Shown in pieces: positions 5,768 through 7,407 of a stretch of DNA of 7,407 nt. Position numbers and translations under genes: made by a program. Every line of letters starts with the position of its first letter. Positions within the stretch are counted from its first letter, which is position 1. Origin of the DNA: Oscillospiraceae bacterium (GTDB lineage: Bacteria > Bacillota_A > Clostridia > Oscillospirales > Oscillospiraceae). The DNA lies in contig CADBKB010000074.1 of NCBI GenBank assembly GCA_902795095.1, positions 7,655 to 15,061 of the forward strand. The letters run 5' to 3'. Below the pieces are notes generated by a model. That model was not told where the DNA came from and made no database searches. It saw only the letters and a list, made by a program, of their open reading frames with translations.

Positions 5768-6316
5768 ATGAAACGTTACACACTCAGACACTGGATCTTC
5801 ATGGCGCTATGCTGTGCGATGGGTCTGGCCGCGAAAAAGCTGGTTTCCCCGGCGGCGAATCTCGTCACCGGCTTCCTGCACATTCCCGGCGGCATCGGCA
5901 CCAGCTTCTCGCTGCTGTTCCTGGTGGTCGCGGCGGCGCTGGTGGAGCTGCCGGGCTGTGCCGCGCTCATCGGCGCGGTGCAGAGCGTCCTGGCCCTGGG
6001 CCTGGGCACGGTGGGCAGCATGGGCGTGCTTGCGCCCATCGGCTACATCGTCCCCGGCCTCGTCATCGACGGCGTGCTGCGGCTGTCGCGCACCCGGAGC
6101 GACGCCGGGATCGTCACGGCCTCCATCCTCGGCTCGGTTGCGGCCTGCCTGTGTGCCAATGTCCTCGTCTTCCGGCTGTGGGGCCTGGTCCTGCTGCTGT
6201 ATGCCGGAGTCTCGGCCACCAGCGGCGCGGTCTGCGGTCTGCTTGCTGCAATGCTGGTGCGGCGGCTCCGGGGCATCGTCAACCCGAAATGCGAAAAGAA
6301 AGGATATGCGCTATGA
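5768..6316 (+). CDS. ECF transporter S-component-like membrane protein
   Basis: This 182-aa protein is almost entirely hydrophobic, with about six membrane segments (roughly residues 8-25, 45-62, 64-82, 86-104, 115-135 and 138-163). That is the size and topology of substrate-binding S components of energy-coupling factor transporters. The loop LHIPGGIGTSF (37-47) after the first helix and the PGLVIDGVLRL run (96-106) are in the style of that superfamily. No ATPase (EcfA) or EcfT gene is in the window, so a shared energising module would have to be encoded elsewhere. The start ATG at 5768 has AAAAGGAG upstream; a GTG at 5699 in the same frame lies within the structured leader and is rejected. 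Its stop overlaps the next start (ATGA). The Moco-type leader and co-transcription with mobA suggest a molybdenum-, tungsten- or pterin-related substrate, but the ligand is unknown. Confidence 0.65.
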   Translation: MKRYTLRHWIFMALCCAMGLAAKKLVSPAANLVTGFLHIPGGIGTSFSLLFLVVAAALVELPGCAALIGAVQSVLALGLGTVGSMGVLAPIGYIVPGLVIDGVLRLSRTRSDAGIVTASILGSVAACLCANVLVFRLWGLVLLLYAGVSATSGAVCGLLAAMLVRRLRGIVNPKCEKKGYAL

Positions 6317-6759
6317 AGAAGAAACCCTTATTTTGGCTGCTTGCCGCCGTCGTTGTGCTGACGGCGGTCCTGGCCATCGTCCATCTGACCGGCCGCGAGG
6401 CGCCCGCCCAGGGGTCGGTCCTCATCAAGGCGGGGGATCAGACCCTGTCCGTCTCCGAAAAGGACCTCTCCTTTGTCCCGGTGGAGGGAACCACCGTCAA
6501 CGGCAAGGGGGAGGAAAAGAAAATCTCCGGCGAAGGCGTTGCTCTGGCTGACGTGCTGGCAAAGGCCGGGGTGCAGGCGTCGCAATCCGTGCGCGTCGTG
6601 GCCGACGACGAATACGCCGCCGAGGTCAGCGCGGAAGAGCTGGCGGAGGAGGGCCGTGTCTGGCTGCTGCGCACCGACGAGGGCTTCCGCCTGATCGTCT
6701 TCGGCGACCAGAATTCCAAGCGTGACGTCAAGAACGTGGCGCGGATCGAAGTGCAATGA
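6313..6759 (+). CDS. Membrane-anchored small protein resembling the molybdopterin-oxidoreductase (PF00174-like) domain
   Basis: This 148-aa protein has an N-terminal membrane anchor (KKK, then hydrophobic residues 6-24) and an outside domain. The domain runs V-L-I-K-A-G-D-Q-T-L-S (36-46), GVALADVLAKAGV (75-87), VRVVADDEYAAEV (93-105) and a C-terminal block with FRLIVFGDQ (125-133) and VKNVARIEV (139-147). This order (a 'G-V-x-L-x-D-L-L-x-x-A-G-V' helix, a 'D-x-Y' strand, then a terminal 'K-N-V-x-x-I-E-V') resembles the short sulphite-oxidase-fold domain seen in many anaerobes. There is no cysteine at all, so the usual Mo-ligand Cys is missing and catalysis of the sulphite-oxidase kind is unlikely. 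It overlaps both neighbours by ATGA junctions. It may be an accessory binding subunit for the ECF-like protein, analogous in architecture to CbiN/NikN. That role is inference. Confidence 0.55.
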   Translation: MKKKPLFWLLAAVVVLTAVLAIVHLTGREAPAQGSVLIKAGDQTLSVSEKDLSFVPVEGTTVNGKGEEKKISGEGVALADVLAKAGVQASQSVRVVADDEYAAEVSAEELAEEGRVWLLRTDEGFRLIVFGDQNSKRDVKNVARIEVQ

Positions 6760-7364
6760 CCGGGATCGTGCTCGCAGGCGGAAAAAGCCGCCGCATGGGG
6801 CAGGATAAAGCGCAGCTTCGGCTCTGCGGCCGGACGCTGCTGGAGCTCCAGACCGAAAAGCTGCGCCTGCTCGGCACGGATGAGATCCTGATCTCCGGCG
6901 CGCCGCAGCTTCCCGGGACGAGGGCGGTGCCCGACCGCTTCCCGGGCTGCGGGCCCCTGGCGGGGCTGGAGGCCTGCCTGCGGGAGGCGGGGAGCGAGAC
7001 GTGCGTCATCCTCTGTGTGGATGTCCCGCTTGTCCCGGTTTCCCTGCTGCGGGAGCTGATCCGCGTGCAGCGGCGGACCGGCTGCGACGCGGCGATCGTC
7101 GAGCACGGGGGTGTGTGGGAGCCGCTGATCGGCGTCTACCGCAGCGCGCTTGCCGGACGCGCCGAGTCCCTGCTCCGGGAGGACCGCCGCAGCGTGCGCG
7201 CCCTGCTGGAGCGTGCGGATACCCGCCTTGTGTCCTTCCCCGGCGACGCGCGGCTGCTGCTCAACTGCAACGCCCCGGAGGACTACGCGCGGCTGCTCGA
7301 GCTCTGCAAACCGGAGCGCGGCGCCGAAATCTTGAACACCGCACCGAAGATCTCTGATCCTTGA
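6756..7364 (+). CDS. mobA: Molybdenum cofactor guanylyltransferase MobA
   Basis: This 202-aa cytoplasmic enzyme attaches GMP from GTP to Mo-molybdopterin to make MGD, the cofactor form used by nitrate reductases of the kind encoded on the other strand. The nucleotide-binding signature LAGGKSRRMGQDKA (6-19) is complete. CGPLAGL (65-71) and the metal-binding CVDVPLVP (87-94, Asp89) are both in place. The C-terminal NCNAPEDY (170-177) is the family's N-x-N-x-P-x-D motif. The length is usual for MobA. The start ATG overlaps the preceding stop (ATGA) and has no strong ribosome site of its own, so translation is probably coupled. The last 15 or so residues (about 188 onward) look like an unstructured tail. 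It is the last gene before a probable terminator. No mobB is visible. Confidence 0.92.
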   Translation: MTGIVLAGGKSRRMGQDKAQLRLCGRTLLELQTEKLRLLGTDEILISGAPQLPGTRAVPDRFPGCGPLAGLEACLREAGSETCVILCVDVPLVPVSLLRELIRVQRRTGCDAAIVEHGGVWEPLIGVYRSALAGRAESLLREDRRSVRALLERADTRLVSFPGDARLLLNCNAPEDYARLLELCKPERGAEILNTAPKISDP

Positions 7365-7372
7365 TATGTTAT

Positions 7373-7407
7373 CTAAAAAGGGCGTGTTGCAAAATAAAAA
7401 GCGACAC
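7373..7407 (+). terminator. Probable intrinsic terminator hairpin, cut by window end
   Basis: Starting 8 bases after the mobA stop codon, an A-rich run (TCTAAAAAG) leads into GTGTTGC (7384-7390), a 10-base A-rich loop, and GCGACAC (7401-7407). These pair along 7 positions with one G-U pair, and the stem could extend past the edge if the next bases are GCC. The A-run before it would give a T-run on the other strand, so it may work in both directions. The T-tract on this strand, if any, lies outside the window. Confidence 0.55.

Noticed and set aside
1..7407. tRNA, rRNA, CRISPR array, insertion sequence or prophage remnants
   Set aside because: No tRNA-like fold, regular spaced repeats, transposase motifs or terminal inverted repeats were seen on either strand. 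Genes are tightly packed and of even composition.

Overview
The window looks like chromosomal DNA from a GC-rich, strictly anaerobic Firmicute, most like gut Oscillospiraceae or Clostridia. Evidence for this is the strong AGGAGG-type ribosome sites, clear -35/-10 promoters, a Gram-positive-style lipoprotein signal and the resemblance of the proteins to clostridial families. The assignment is inference from style and not a database result. The theme is molybdenum: a molybdopterin (Moco) enzyme operon faces a Moco/metal supply operon across a 340-base divergent control region.

Minus strand, in order of transcription from 5427 down to 1: (1) a 698-aa cytoplasmic Mo-bisMGD oxidoreductase of the Nas/Nap nitrate reductase type; (2) a 143-aa ferredoxin-like subunit with sixteen cysteines in four [4Fe-4S] sets; (3) a 409-aa FAD/NAD(P)H oxidoreductase resembling the N-terminal part of NirB; (4) a 311-aa TDT/SLAC1-type anion channel or transporter; (5) a 135-aa PsiE-family membrane protein; (6) the start of a lipoprotein that looks like an iron/B12/molybdate-type ABC substrate-binding protein, cut by the window edge. 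Genes 1 to 3 are tightly coupled (3-base gap, then a 4-base ATGA overlap), gene 4 follows after 10 bases and gene 5 after 30. The simplest reading is a soluble NAD(P)H-to-nitrate (or other oxyanion) reductase with its own anion entry route. No nitrite reductase is visible.

Divergent region 5428-5767: each strand has a well-formed sigma-A promoter with 17-base spacing. Around and between them lie a 10-base palindrome, a 9-base direct repeat and a hairpin in the minus-strand leader. The plus-strand leader is highly structured and resembles the Moco riboswitch (Moco RNA motif).

Plus strand 5768-7364: an ECF-type S-component-like membrane protein, a small membrane-anchored protein resembling the molybdopterin-binding oxidoreductase fold but lacking any cysteine, and MobA (Moco guanylyltransferase). 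All three are joined by ATGA overlaps. MobA makes the bis-MGD cofactor that the divergent reductase needs. The two genes before it may be a molybdenum-related uptake system that is not well described; this is the most interesting hypothesis here. A terminator hairpin appears to start at the right edge and is cut off by the window end.
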